Part shown: positions 43,762-52,180 of the stretch, piece after piece
Position numbering within the stretch: position 1 is the stretch's first letter
Layout: every line of letters starts with the position of its first letter
Assembly (NCBI RefSeq): GCF_042646165.1
Contig: NZ_JBHRTC010000008.1
Direction: 5' to 3' (one strand)
Source of the DNA: Microbaculum marinum
GTDB taxonomy: Bacteria > Pseudomonadota > Alphaproteobacteria > Rhizobiales > Tepidamorphaceae
Length of the DNA stretch: 64,000 nucleotides
Notes under the pieces: model-generated
What the model was told of the DNA's origin: nothing
What the model saw: only the letters and a program-made list of their open reading frames with translations
The model's database searches: none
Made by a program: the position numbers and the translations under genes

Positions 43762-44799
43762 CTACTCCGCCGGCGCTAAGCCCCGGGCGGCCCGATGGCG
43801 CGCCCAGCCGGGCCGCCGGAACAGGAACCCGAACCAGGTGCCGCGCACGATCCTGTACAGGATCAGCGGCCCCACGACGCCGGCGGCCGTCACGATCAGC
43901 GAGACCGTGCCGATATCCGGGACCAGCTCGAGCTTGAGCAGCACGATGCGCGTCACCGCCATCGGCAGGAAGAAGGCAAGATAGATCACGATCGAGTTCT
44001 CGCCGCAGTAGCGCAGCGGCCTGGCGGCGAACGTGCCCGCCAGCAGCGCCGAGCCGGACACCACCGCCATCGCCCCGAGCCCCGCCAGCGCCAGGCTCAC
44101 GACGGGAAGATCCGCCAGGCCCTCGGCCACCAGCCAGCCGTTCAGCAGCGCCCAGAGGATCAGGCCTCCCAGGGCAATCCGCGGGTTCTCGCGCACGCGG
44201 GAGGCAAACGAGAAGATCCAGGGCGCCAGCGCATAACCCGCGTAGAAGAACACGAACCGGCTGGCGAACTCGTCGGCGACGATCCAGCCCGTCTCGACCT
44301 GCGCGACCTGCAGCAGCGCCCCGATCACCAGCACGATTGCGGGAGGGACACGCCGGACACACTTCGTCACGACGAAGAAGACCGGCAGCAGGTAGATGAA
44401 CCAGAGGGTCCCGTAGGGCTGCACCAGGCCGAACAGGAGGTCGCCGGGGATCGCGCGGAAGCCGCCGTCGCCGTTGAGGCCGGTCTTCAGGAAGATCTGG
44501 ATCGCCATCCACAGCACGTAGAAGTAGGCGAAATGCAGCACCTTCCGGTCCATATATTCGGGCCAGGGGCGGTCGATTCGTCGCGCCAGGAATAGGCCGG
44601 CCACCAGAAAGAAGTCGGGCATCCGGAACGGCCTGGCGAATTCCACGAGCGGATGCATCCAGCCATCCACCCCGGCCGCCTTCTCCACGCCGAGCGTCGA
44701 ATGCATCATCACCACCATGATGATGCAGAAGCCCTTGGCGATATCGACCCAGTCGACCCTGCCGCCATGCGACGGGACCGTAGCGGCCTGGAAGGACAT
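43762..44799 (-). CDS. Acyltransferase 3 family membrane protein
   Basis: A 345-residue integral membrane acyltransferase with about ten helices. The N terminus has RVDWVDIAKGFCIIMVVMMH, whose histidine is the likely catalytic residue, and FARPFRMPDFFLVAGLFLAR, the conserved RxPDFF-type segment. Members transfer acetyl or succinyl groups to surface sugars or osmoregulated glucans. GGAG six bases before the ATG supports the start. It leads the run acyltransferase, polA and hydrolase on the minus strand, with 66 bases to polA. The substrate is unknown. Confidence 0.9.
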   Translation of the reverse strand: MSFQAATVPSHGGRVDWVDIAKGFCIIMVVMMHSTLGVEKAAGVDGWMHPLVEFARPFRMPDFFLVAGLFLARRIDRPWPEYMDRKVLHFAYFYVLWMAIQIFLKTGLNGDGGFRAIPGDLLFGLVQPYGTLWFIYLLPVFFVVTKCVRRVPPAIVLVIGALLQVAQVETGWIVADEFASRFVFFYAGYALAPWIFSFASRVRENPRIALGGLILWALLNGWLVAEGLADLPVVSLALAGLGAMAVVSGSALLAGTFAARPLRYCGENSIVIYLAFFLPMAVTRIVLLKLELVPDIGTVSLIVTAAGVVGPLILYRIVRGTWFGFLFRRPGWARHRAARGLAPAE

Positions 44800-45068
44800 C
44801 GATCACTCCGTGAATGAAGGTCAGAGGCGGGGTGCGGCCGGAGCGGCCGGCGCACGCTCAGCATGGCAAGTTTTGTGGTGGAATTCGAGCCGCCTGTGCG
44901 TTGACGAGGTTAAATTTCCTCCATGTCGGCGGCCGCCGACCACTTGGGGAGCCCTGCAGCCGGATGCGCCGGAGGCGGCGAACCTGACCGTTGCGCTGGC
45001 CAATCAGATCGATAGGCACCATAGTTCGAAACGTGTTCGGCTCCCCGCGGCTGCAAGGCAACCAACAG

Positions 45069-45914
45069 ATGTCGCCCCTGAAGACAACGCTGCTGCTCGG
45101 TACTCCGCTGGTGATCGTCGTCGTCGGTGCGGTATTCTTCGTCCTGCCGGAATGGTCGGCGACGCCGCCCGACCCCTCGAGCGCCGCCCGGCAGCTCAGT
45201 TCCACCGGCTCGTGCCGCGACTGCGACCTCAGGACCGCCTACATCCGCAACCTCGACCTGCCGAACGCCGACCTGTCTGGAGCGCAACTGGTCGACGCCG
45301 ACCTGAAATACGCAAGCATGCCCGACGCCAACTTCGCCGGAGCTGACATGCAGCGCATCCAGATGGAGGAATCCGATCTGTCTGGCGCCAATTTCTCCGG
45401 CGCCAAGCTTCGCAATGCAGACCTGGAGAAGAGCCGTGCCTCGGGTGCGAACTTCTCCGACGCCGATCTTCGCAACGCCGACCTGGACGAGATCGACGCC
45501 ACCAACGCCAACTTCACCGGAGCCGACATGCGTGACGCGACGTTGAAGCGCGCCGACCTGTCGGGTGCGGTGCTGGAGGACGTCCAGCTGGGCGGCGCCC
45601 GGCTGGAGCGGACGAAGCTGCAGGGAAGCGATCTTTCCGGCGCAAACCTGACCACCGCCGATCTCGACCGCATCGAGGCGGTGAACGCCTCGTTCATCGA
45701 CGCCGACCTGACGGGGGCGAGGATCTCGCACGCCAATCTGTCTTCGGCGGTGTTCGGCGAGGCGAAACTCGCGCGCGCCTCGCTCCAGCGCTCGGACCTG
45801 TCGGGGGCGGACCTCTCCGCGGCCAGCGGCCTGACGGAGGCGGTGCTGTCGACCGCCTGCGGCGATGCTTCGACGAAGTTGCCCGACGGGCTGTCTGTCC
45901 CCGCCTGCCAGTAG
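45069..45914 (+). CDS. Membrane-anchored pentapeptide repeat protein
   Basis: A 281-residue protein with one membrane helix (about 6-27) and then a long quadrilateral beta-helix of pentapeptide repeats (about 55-265). The repeats follow A(D/N)LSGA patterns, for example ADLSGAQL, ANFSGAKL, ADLTGARI and ANLSSAVF, with about 38 coils in all by eye. A CRDC pair sits at the head of the helix and another two cysteines at its end, perhaps as caps. Pentapeptide proteins serve as scaffolds, and some protect DNA gyrase, but a membrane-anchored periplasmic form suggests an envelope role. The ATG at 45069 is preferred over an upstream TTG. Confidence 0.85.
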   Translation: MSPLKTTLLLGTPLVIVVVGAVFFVLPEWSATPPDPSSAARQLSSTGSCRDCDLRTAYIRNLDLPNADLSGAQLVDADLKYASMPDANFAGADMQRIQMEESDLSGANFSGAKLRNADLEKSRASGANFSDADLRNADLDEIDATNANFTGADMRDATLKRADLSGAVLEDVQLGGARLERTKLQGSDLSGANLTTADLDRIEAVNASFIDADLTGARISHANLSSAVFGEAKLARASLQRSDLSGADLSAASGLTEAVLSTACGDASTKLPDGLSVPACQ

Positions 45915-46003
45915 CCGCGCCGGCAGGTCGCGGCGGACGGCTTGTGCCGGCGCCGACAGGCCGTATGCTCCGCCCGGGTTCGAGACAGTCCGGGGAGACC
46001 AAC

Positions 46004-46948
46004 ATGATCGCGATCGACGCCGAAACCGTGCACGGCCTGATGGACTGGCACCGGGTGGTCGAGGCCCTGCGCGACGGCCATCGCGGCCCGCGCCCGAGCA
46101 TCGACGACCTGCTGATGCGCAACGAGGGCTCGGCGTTCCTGATTCGCGCGTCGTGGGTTCCCGGCGGGGCGGTCGGGCTGAAGGCCGTCACCGTGTTTCC
46201 CGGCAATCCGAACCGCGAGCCGCCGCTGCCGGCCGTCCAGGGCCAGTTCCTGCTGTTCGACGGCGACACGGGCGCCGTTACCGCGGCGATCGACGGGGCA
46301 GCCATCACCGCGCTGAAGACGGCGGGAGATTCAGCCCTGGGGTCGGACCTGCTGTCGCGTCGCGATGTCGAGACACTGGCGATGGTCGGCGCCGGCGCGA
46401 TGGCCGAACCGCTGATCCGTGCCCATCTGTCGGTGCGCCCGTCGCTGCGCAGGATCGTCATCGCCAACCGGACGGTTGGACGCGCCGAGGCGCTGAAGGA
46501 GCGGCTCGCCGATACCGGTTGCGAGATTAAGACCACCGCCTCGATCGACACGGCGGTGGCCGCGGGCGACGTCGTGTCCGTGGCGACCATGACACGCGAG
46601 CCGATCATCCGCGGCGAACTGCTGAGGCCCGGCGCCCATCTCGACCTTGTCGGTGCCTATACGCCGGACATGCGCGAGGCCGACGACGAGGTGTTTCGAC
46701 GCGGCCGTCTGTTCGTCGATGCGCGCGAGACCACCGTGCACGAGATCGGCGAACTGATGATCCCCCTGGCGGCGGGCGTGATCTCGGAAGACGACATCCA
46801 AGGCGACCTGTTCGAGATGGTTCCGGGATCCGCCGGGCGAGCCTCGCCGGAAGAGGTCACGGTCTACAAGAACGGCGGCGGCGCCCATCTCGACCTGATG
46901 ACCGCCGGCGCCATCCACCACGCCTGGCTGCAGCAGCACACCCTGTAG
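46004..46948 (+). CDS. Ornithine cyclodeaminase / mu-crystallin family protein
   Basis: A 314-residue NAD(P)-dependent enzyme of the ornithine cyclodeaminase/mu-crystallin family. The dinucleotide site is AMVGAGAMAEPLIRAHLSV. Substrate-side residues include LKAVTVFPGNP and the C-terminal EVTVYKNGGGAHLDLMTA, where K and D are conserved. Members include ornithine cyclodeaminase, lysine cyclodeaminase, alanine dehydrogenase and ketimine reductase; the substrate cannot be fixed by eye. GGGGAGACCAAC before the ATG is a strong ribosome site. It stands alone between a pentapeptide gene and an XRE regulator. Confidence 0.9.
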   Translation: MIAIDAETVHGLMDWHRVVEALRDGHRGPRPSIDDLLMRNEGSAFLIRASWVPGGAVGLKAVTVFPGNPNREPPLPAVQGQFLLFDGDTGAVTAAIDGAAITALKTAGDSALGSDLLSRRDVETLAMVGAGAMAEPLIRAHLSVRPSLRRIVIANRTVGRAEALKERLADTGCEIKTTASIDTAVAAGDVVSVATMTREPIIRGELLRPGAHLDLVGAYTPDMREADDEVFRRGRLFVDARETTVHEIGELMIPLAAGVISEDDIQGDLFEMVPGSAGRASPEEVTVYKNGGGAHLDLMTAGAIHHAWLQQHTL

Positions 46949-46960
46949 GGATCCGGCCGC

Positions 46961-47803
46961 TCAAACCTCGTCCGTCAGACGCGAGACGCGCGCTGCGACT
47001 TCGTGGGGATTGATCACCGCCTGCCGGATCAGGCCGTCGAACCGGTCGATCAGCACCCGGATGTGCTCCGTCGTCGTCAGCACCAGGTACATGTCGCCGA
47101 GATAGATCGCCGCGCGCATCGGGCCGAAAATGGTGATCGGCGCCGAGAAGGTCCGGCGGGCGTCGTAGAGAAACAGGCGGAAGGTCGGGTACAACTCCTC
47201 CAGAAGCCGTGCCATGTGAGCGAGTTGCTCGTGCCGGACCTCCCGGTCCAGCGTCGCCCACATCCCTTCGCCCCGGGCGAAGCCGGTCAGCCGCTGCACC
47301 GGCATGCAGACTTCCATGTCCGTCTCCGGGCGGCGGGTATAGGCGAGATAGCGGTCGGCATCGGCTATCGAGGCCTCGACGCGCTGCTGCGGCTCGCGCC
47401 CAAGTTCGTGACGGATGACCGCCTCGGTCCGAAGCAGGTCCGGCAGCGTCGCCGGCACGTGGCGGATCTTGTAGCCGGCTGCCTCGCGCCGCCACTCCTG
47501 CAGGCGGGAATCGTCCGGCCCGGAGGCGCCGAGTTCGAGGGCCAGGTGCGGCGCGATCTCGGCGGCAAGCCGCTCGCTCTGGCTCACTCCCATCAGCCAG
47601 TCGAGGCTGACCCCGTGGGCTTCGGCGATCGCCACCAGGGTCTCCGCACGAGGCAGGCGCACGGTCTTTCCCGACAGCAGTTGCGAGAGCGCCGATCGGT
47701 CGAGCCCGATCGATTCGGCGAATCGTGACTGCGGACCGCCATACCGCCGCATTACCTCGCCGAGACGGTCGCGGAACACGCTGCCGAGATCACGCTTGTC
47801 CAT
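46961..47803 (-). CDS. XRE-family regulator with C-terminal PLD-like sensing domain
   Basis: A 280-residue cytoplasmic regulator. The N-terminal Cro/CI-type helix-turn-helix (about 20-75) reads SRFAESIGLDRSALSQLLSG and ends with the DWLMG motif. The C-terminal 160 residues have an unusual alpha/beta fold with RLFLYDARRTFSAPITIFG and AAIYLGDMYLVLTTTEHIR, which resembles the inactive PLD-like effector domain of some regulators; that assignment is tentative. It is divergent from a fatty acid desaturase across 116 AT-rich bases, so it probably controls that gene. Confidence 0.85.
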   Translation of the reverse strand: MDKRDLGSVFRDRLGEVMRRYGGPQSRFAESIGLDRSALSQLLSGKTVRLPRAETLVAIAEAHGVSLDWLMGVSQSERLAAEIAPHLALELGASGPDDSRLQEWRREAAGYKIRHVPATLPDLLRTEAVIRHELGREPQQRVEASIADADRYLAYTRRPETDMEVCMPVQRLTGFARGEGMWATLDREVRHEQLAHMARLLEELYPTFRLFLYDARRTFSAPITIFGPMRAAIYLGDMYLVLTTTEHIRVLIDRFDGLIRQAVINPHEVAARVSRLTDEV

Positions 47804-47864
47804 TCACGTCACCATATGTTTATCAAGCACAACAAGCTCCGAAGAAGTGCATCAATAACAACAG

Positions 47865-47875
47865 ATAGTAACTAT
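47865..47875. promoter_or_regulatory. Palindrome ATAGTAACTAT between the XRE regulator and the desaturase
   Basis: An 11-bp palindrome (arms ATAGT/ACTAT about a central A) lies in the middle of the 116-base divergent region, 62 bases from the regulator start and 45 bases from the desaturase start. The whole spacer is much richer in A and T than flanking DNA. It is a candidate binding site for the regulator; no direct evidence exists. Confidence 0.35.
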
Positions 47876-47919
47876 TTCCACATTGCATACCCGGCCGCAA
47901 ATCATCGAGTTTTCCCGGC

Positions 47920-48873
47920 ATGGGGGACTTTTCGAACGAAGAACTGGCCGTTTCGGTCGCGATCGCGGCATCGGCGCGGCGTCGGAAGAAGCGGAAGGTC
48001 GAATGGCCGACCTTTCTGGCCCTGATCTGCTGCTACGCGGCGTGGGCGGCTGTCGTCCATTTCAATCAGGCGCTGCCGATCGTCGTGTTCGTGCCGCTTG
48101 CCGCCTACTGTGTGGCCCTGCACTCCTCGCTCCGCCACGAGGCCCTGCACGGGCACCCGACCCGCTCGCTGACCATCAACGAGGCGCTGGTATTTCCGCC
48201 TCTGTGCCTGATCATTCCCTACCGGCGGTTCCGGGATACGCACCTGAAGCACCACCACGACGCCCGGTTGACCGATCCCTACGACGACCCGGAGTCCTGG
48301 TATCTGGCCGAGCGCGACTACGAGGCGCTGTCGGCGCCCATGCGACTGTTCCTGCGCATCAATCAGACTCTGGCCGGGCGGCTGCTCATCGGGCCGCCGC
48401 TGACGGCATTCGGTTTGCTTCGGCATGATCTGGCAGCGGTGGCATCGGGAGACCGGGAGGTGGCGCGCGCCTGGGCGCTGCACGTCGCCGGCTGCGTGCC
48501 GGTCGTCGGGTGGATCCTGTTTTCCGGAATGAGCCTGTGGGCCTACCTGCTGCTCGCCTCGTGGCCGGGACTGTCGTTGCTGATGCTGCGCACCTTCGCC
48601 GAGCATCGCGCCCATCCCGAGGTCGCCTCTCGGACCGCGATCATCGAGGCCAACCCTCTGATTTCCTTCCTGTTTCTCAACAACAACCTGCACTACGTGC
48701 ATCACAGTCGGCCGCGGGTGCCATGGTATGAACTGCCGGCGCTGTTCCGCGCCGAGCGGGAGCGATATGTCGCCGAGAACGGCGGCTACGGGTTCGACGG
48801 ATATCTCGAGCTTGCCCGGCGGCATCTGCTCAAGGCCAAGGAGCCGGTGGCCCATCCGTTCATGAGGCGCTAG
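47920..48873 (+). CDS. Membrane fatty acid desaturase
   Basis: A 317-residue integral membrane di-iron desaturase. The three histidine boxes are HEALHGH (about 72-78), HLKHHHD (about 107-113) and LHYVHHS (about 258-264). Four or so membrane helices surround them. The enzyme inserts a double bond into acyl chains or related lipids, or acts on a carotenoid or alkane; the brief N terminus argues against a fused cytochrome b5. It is divergent from an XRE regulator with a lipid- or ligand-type sensor domain. A PhnD-like gene follows 10 bases later. Confidence 0.92.
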   Translation: MGDFSNEELAVSVAIAASARRRKKRKVEWPTFLALICCYAAWAAVVHFNQALPIVVFVPLAAYCVALHSSLRHEALHGHPTRSLTINEALVFPPLCLIIPYRRFRDTHLKHHHDARLTDPYDDPESWYLAERDYEALSAPMRLFLRINQTLAGRLLIGPPLTAFGLLRHDLAAVASGDREVARAWALHVAGCVPVVGWILFSGMSLWAYLLLASWPGLSLLMLRTFAEHRAHPEVASRTAIIEANPLISFLFLNNNLHYVHHSRPRVPWYELPALFRAERERYVAENGGYGFDGYLELARRHLLKAKEPVAHPFMRR

Positions 48874-48883
48874 ATATCGCTGC

Positions 48884-49684
48884 GTGATCGCCTCGCTTCC
48901 CATGTATGACTGGCCGGAACTCCGGCATGCCACCGACGCGCTGTGGACGTCGCTGCGCGATGCGCTGCGCGACCGCGGCCTGGACGCACCCGACGGGCTG
49001 GAGCGGCATCGCGACCGCGACGAGCAGTGGCGCGATCCGGAGCTGCTGCTCTCGCAGACCTGCGGATTTCCCTTTGCCACGGCGCTGAAGGAGTCGGTGA
49101 GGCTCGTCGCCGCCCCGCTCTACGTCGCCGAGGGGTGCGCGGGGCCGGCCTATTGCAGCGTCATCGTCGTTCGCGCCGACGATAGCGCCCGCACGCTGCA
49201 CGATCTGCGCGGACGGCGGGCGGCCTTCAACGCGCGCGATTCGCAGTCCGGCTACAACGCCTTCCGCGCCGCGATCGCGCCGCTGGCCCAGGGCGGGACG
49301 TATTTTTCCGAGACCGTCGAGACCGGCGCGCACGTCGCCTCGATGCGCGCGGTGATCGAGGGAAGCGCCGACTGCGCGGCGATCGACTGCGTCTGTTGGG
49401 CGCTGGCCGAACACTACCGCTTCGACCTTGCGTCGCGGCTCAGGGTGCTCGCCTGGTCGCCGCCGGCGCCGGCGCTGCCGTTCGTGACGGCCTTCGGCCG
49501 CAGCGACGCGGAGGTCGACGCGCTGCGTGAGGCGCTGTTTACTGTGGTGAACGACCCGCGGACCGCCGATACCCGGCGGGCGCTGCTGCTGGGCGGCGCA
49601 GAGGTGGTCGAGGACACCGCCTACGAGGCGATCCTGGCGATGGACAGCAAGACGCGCGAGGCGGGATATCCGCATCTGGCGTAA
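48884..49684 (+). CDS. PhnD-like phosphate/phosphonate binding-fold protein without signal peptide
   Basis: A 266-residue protein of the PhnD-like type II periplasmic-binding superfamily. It begins IASLPMYDWPELRHATDALW, as in many cytoplasmic members that lack an export signal. Family marks include LLSQTCGFPF, RAAFNARDSQSGYNAFRA and ADCAAIDCVCWALAE. A GTG start at 48884 keeps the IASLPMYD motif, which would be lost from the ATG at 48902. The ligand and job are unknown. It follows the desaturase gene after 10 bases and may be co-transcribed. Confidence 0.88.
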   Translation: MIASLPMYDWPELRHATDALWTSLRDALRDRGLDAPDGLERHRDRDEQWRDPELLLSQTCGFPFATALKESVRLVAAPLYVAEGCAGPAYCSVIVVRADDSARTLHDLRGRRAAFNARDSQSGYNAFRAAIAPLAQGGTYFSETVETGAHVASMRAVIEGSADCAAIDCVCWALAEHYRFDLASRLRVLAWSPPAPALPFVTAFGRSDAEVDALREALFTVVNDPRTADTRRALLLGGAEVVEDTAYEAILAMDSKTREAGYPHLA

Positions 49685-49778
49685 CTGCGATGGGGGTGTC
49701 CAAACCCTGCCGTCGCGCTGCCGACACCGTGCCGTCGCTCTGCCGTCCCTGCGCCAGGAAGGTGCCAGGCCGGCGCCG

Positions 49779-51443
49779 TCAGCGCTGGCTGACCTGCCAG
49801 TCCGGATTGATCCAGGGCTCCTGGTTGGAGGCGGCCAGCGGATCCCTTCCGAGGATCAGGTCGGCGGCCCGTTCGCCGACCATGATCGAGGGGGCGTTGA
49901 GGTTGCCGTTGGTGATCTGCGGGAAGATCGAGGAGTCGACCACGCGCAGGCCCTGAAAGCCGATCACCCGGCAGTGCGGATCGATGACGGCGCCGGGATC
50001 GTCCTCCGCGCCCATCCGGCAGGTGCCGCAGGGGTGGTAGGCGCTCTCGACGTTGTCGCGGATGAAGTCGTCGATCGCCGCGTCGGCGACCGCGCCGGCG
50101 CCGGGCGCGATCTCGGCCTCGACGTAGGGTTCCATCGCCGGCTGGGCCATGATCTCGCGGGTCAGGCGGATGCAGGTGCGGAACTCCTCCCAGTCCTGCG
50201 GAACCGACATGTAGTTGAACAGGATCCGCGGCGCCTCGGCGGGATCGGCGGAGCGCAGCCTGACCGATCCGCGCGAGCGCGACCGCATCGGGCCGACATG
50301 GACTTGGAAGCCGTGCCGGGCCGCCGCCGCCTTGCCGTCGTAGCGCACCGCGGCAGGCAGGAAGTGGTACTGGATGTCGGGATAGGCGACGCCGGCGGCC
50401 GAGCGGATGAAGGCGCAGGACTCGAACTGGTTCGAGGTGCCGAGGCCGCGGCCGAGAAACATCCACATCGCCCCGATCCAGGCCTTCGAGAACACGTTCA
50501 GGTGGGCGTTCAGCGTGATCGGCTGGCGCGAGGCGTACTGCACGTAGACCTCGAGATGGTCCTGCAGGTTGGCGCCGACGCCGGGCCGGTCGGCGCGCAC
50601 CTCGATGCCGAGCGACCTCAGGTCTTCGGCCGGGCCGATCCCCGACAGCATCAAGAGCTTCGGCGAGTTGATCGAGGACGCAGCCAGAATCACCTCGCGG
50701 CGCGCCCGGACCGTCTGCCGGCGGCCGCCGCGGACCGTTTCGACGCCGACGGCGCGGGCGCCCTCGAAGGCGACCCTCTCGACGTCGACGCCGGTGACGA
50801 GGCGGACGTTGCCGCGCTTCAGCGCCGGACGCAGGTAGGCGTTGGCGGCCGACCAGCGCTTGCCCCGCCACACCGTCATCTCCATGGCGCCGAAGCCTTC
50901 CTGGGCGCGGCCGTTGTAGTCCGCGGTGCGCGGATAGCCAGCCTGGACGCCAGCCTCGACGAAGGCGCCGTAGAGCGGGTTCCGCAGCGTGCCCCGGGTC
51001 ACGTGCAGCGGACCGTCGGTGCCGCGCCAGCCCGGCTCGCCGCCGTGGCTGGTCTCCATCCGCTTGAAATAGGGCAGCACGTGGCGATAGCCCCAGCCGC
51101 GGGCGCCCATCTCCTCCCAGGTGTCGAAGTCGAGCGCGTGGCCGCGCACGTAGACCATGCCGTTGATCGACGACGAGCCGCCGATCACCTTGCCGCGCGG
51201 CACCGCCAGCCGGCGGCCGCCCAGATGCGGCTCCGGCTCGGTGCGGTAGCCCCAGTCGTAGCGGTTCAGGTTCATCGGGATCGAGAAGGCGGCGGGCATC
51301 TGGATCAGCGGGCCGAAATCGGTGCCGCCCTTCTCCAGCACGATCACCGAGTTGGCCGGGTCCTCGCTGAGGCGCCAGGCGAGTGCGCAGCCGGCGGAAC
51401 CGGCGCCGACGATGACGAAATCGGCCTCGAGTGCCTCGCTCAT
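49779..51443 (-). CDS. betA: Choline dehydrogenase (GMC oxidoreductase)
   Basis: A 554-residue FAD enzyme that oxidises choline to betaine aldehyde on the way to glycine betaine. The ADP-binding motif FVIVGAGSAGCALAWRLSED begins at residue 8, the GMC signature RGKVIGGSSSINGMVYVRG is at about 85, and the catalytic histidine is in SAYHPCGTCRMG. The C-terminal GNLNAPSIMVGERAADLI matches BetA. It is translated with betI (ATGA overlap) and read away from the choline importer. No betB is in the window, so the second oxidation step must be encoded elsewhere, or this enzyme also oxidises the aldehyde. Confidence 0.92.
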   Translation of the reverse strand: MSEALEADFVIVGAGSAGCALAWRLSEDPANSVIVLEKGGTDFGPLIQMPAAFSIPMNLNRYDWGYRTEPEPHLGGRRLAVPRGKVIGGSSSINGMVYVRGHALDFDTWEEMGARGWGYRHVLPYFKRMETSHGGEPGWRGTDGPLHVTRGTLRNPLYGAFVEAGVQAGYPRTADYNGRAQEGFGAMEMTVWRGKRWSAANAYLRPALKRGNVRLVTGVDVERVAFEGARAVGVETVRGGRRQTVRARREVILAASSINSPKLLMLSGIGPAEDLRSLGIEVRADRPGVGANLQDHLEVYVQYASRQPITLNAHLNVFSKAWIGAMWMFLGRGLGTSNQFESCAFIRSAAGVAYPDIQYHFLPAAVRYDGKAAAARHGFQVHVGPMRSRSRGSVRLRSADPAEAPRILFNYMSVPQDWEEFRTCIRLTREIMAQPAMEPYVEAEIAPGAGAVADAAIDDFIRDNVESAYHPCGTCRMGAEDDPGAVIDPHCRVIGFQGLRVVDSSIFPQITNGNLNAPSIMVGERAADLILGRDPLAASNQEPWINPDWQVSQR

Positions 51444-52027
51444 TGCCGTCCCCTCGCGATCTTCGATTCGACGTAGTCCTCGACCAGGCGGATGGCCGAC
51501 CCCGGGTCCGGCGTGCCGTCGGCGAGCGCGTAACGGATCCACAGCCCGTCGATCAGGGCGGCGGCGCCCTCGGCGGTCCCGGCCGCCAGGTCGTCGGGCA
51601 TCAGCGCCTTCAGGTCGTGAACGAGGTTGCTCTTCAGGCGGCGGGCGTAGATGCGGTGCAGACGGCGCGCCTCGGGTGCGGTCTGGGCCTGGACGTAGAA
51701 GGCGAGCCAGGCGGAGATCGTGGCGGGCCTGAACTGGGTCGGGGCGAAGTTGCCGGAAATCACCGCGGATATGCGCTGGCGCGGCGTGGCGGCCCTGCGC
51801 AGCCGGGCGACGATGGTGCGGCCGAGCTCGCGGAGCAGGTGCCGCATGGTCTCGGCAAGCAACTGGTCCTTGGAGCCGAAATAGTGGTGGGCCAGCGCCG
51901 TGGAAACGCCGGCGCGCCGCGCGATCTGGCCGACCGTCACGTCGCAGAATCCGCGATCGTGAATGGTTTCGATGGCCGCGCTGATCAAAGCGCGGCGTCG
52001 TATCGGCTCCATTCCTGTCTTCGGCAT
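51440..52027 (-). CDS. betI: BetI-like TetR-family repressor
   Basis: A 195-residue choline-responsive repressor of the TetR family. The N-terminal helix-turn-helix reads VTVGQIARRAGVSTALAHHYF followed by the GSKDQLLAETMRHLL helix; this LAHHYFGSKD segment is strongly BetI-like. It is the first gene of the betI-betA unit and lies next to a 16-bp palindrome (52053-52068) that it most likely binds. Release by choline would open betA and choXWV. Confidence 0.93.
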   Translation of the reverse strand: MPKTGMEPIRRRALISAAIETIHDRGFCDVTVGQIARRAGVSTALAHHYFGSKDQLLAETMRHLLRELGRTIVARLRRAATPRQRISAVISGNFAPTQFRPATISAWLAFYVQAQTAPEARRLHRIYARRLKSNLVHDLKALMPDDLAAGTAEGAAALIDGLWIRYALADGTPDPGSAIRLVEDYVESKIARGRQ

Positions 52028-52052
52028 CGCGTCCGGCCCGGCGTTATTTTTG

Positions 52053-52068
52053 TTGACTGATCAGTCAA
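52053..52068. promoter_or_regulatory. BetI operator candidate, perfect palindrome TTGACTGATCAGTCAA
   Basis: A perfect 16-bp palindrome in the 153-base region between betI and choX. It begins 26 bases from the betI start. The minus-strand copy of TTGACT could serve as the betI -35 element, with an AT-rich -10 region beyond the repeat, so a bound repressor would block it. The same dimer could control choX on the other side. Confidence 0.7.
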
Positions 52069-52180
52069 TCAATAAAACTTGCCAAAGCCGAGGTAAAGTG
52101 TTTCCATCGCGTCATCTTGTCGGCCGGCGCCAGGGGGGTGCGGCCGGCTTTCCTGCGACTCACACGGGAGGGTACCCGGG

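Noticed and set aside
40682..44806. A 1374-residue minus-strand frame across polA and the acyltransferase
   Set aside because: It is an out-of-frame shadow of two clear genes, made possible by high GC at third codon positions.
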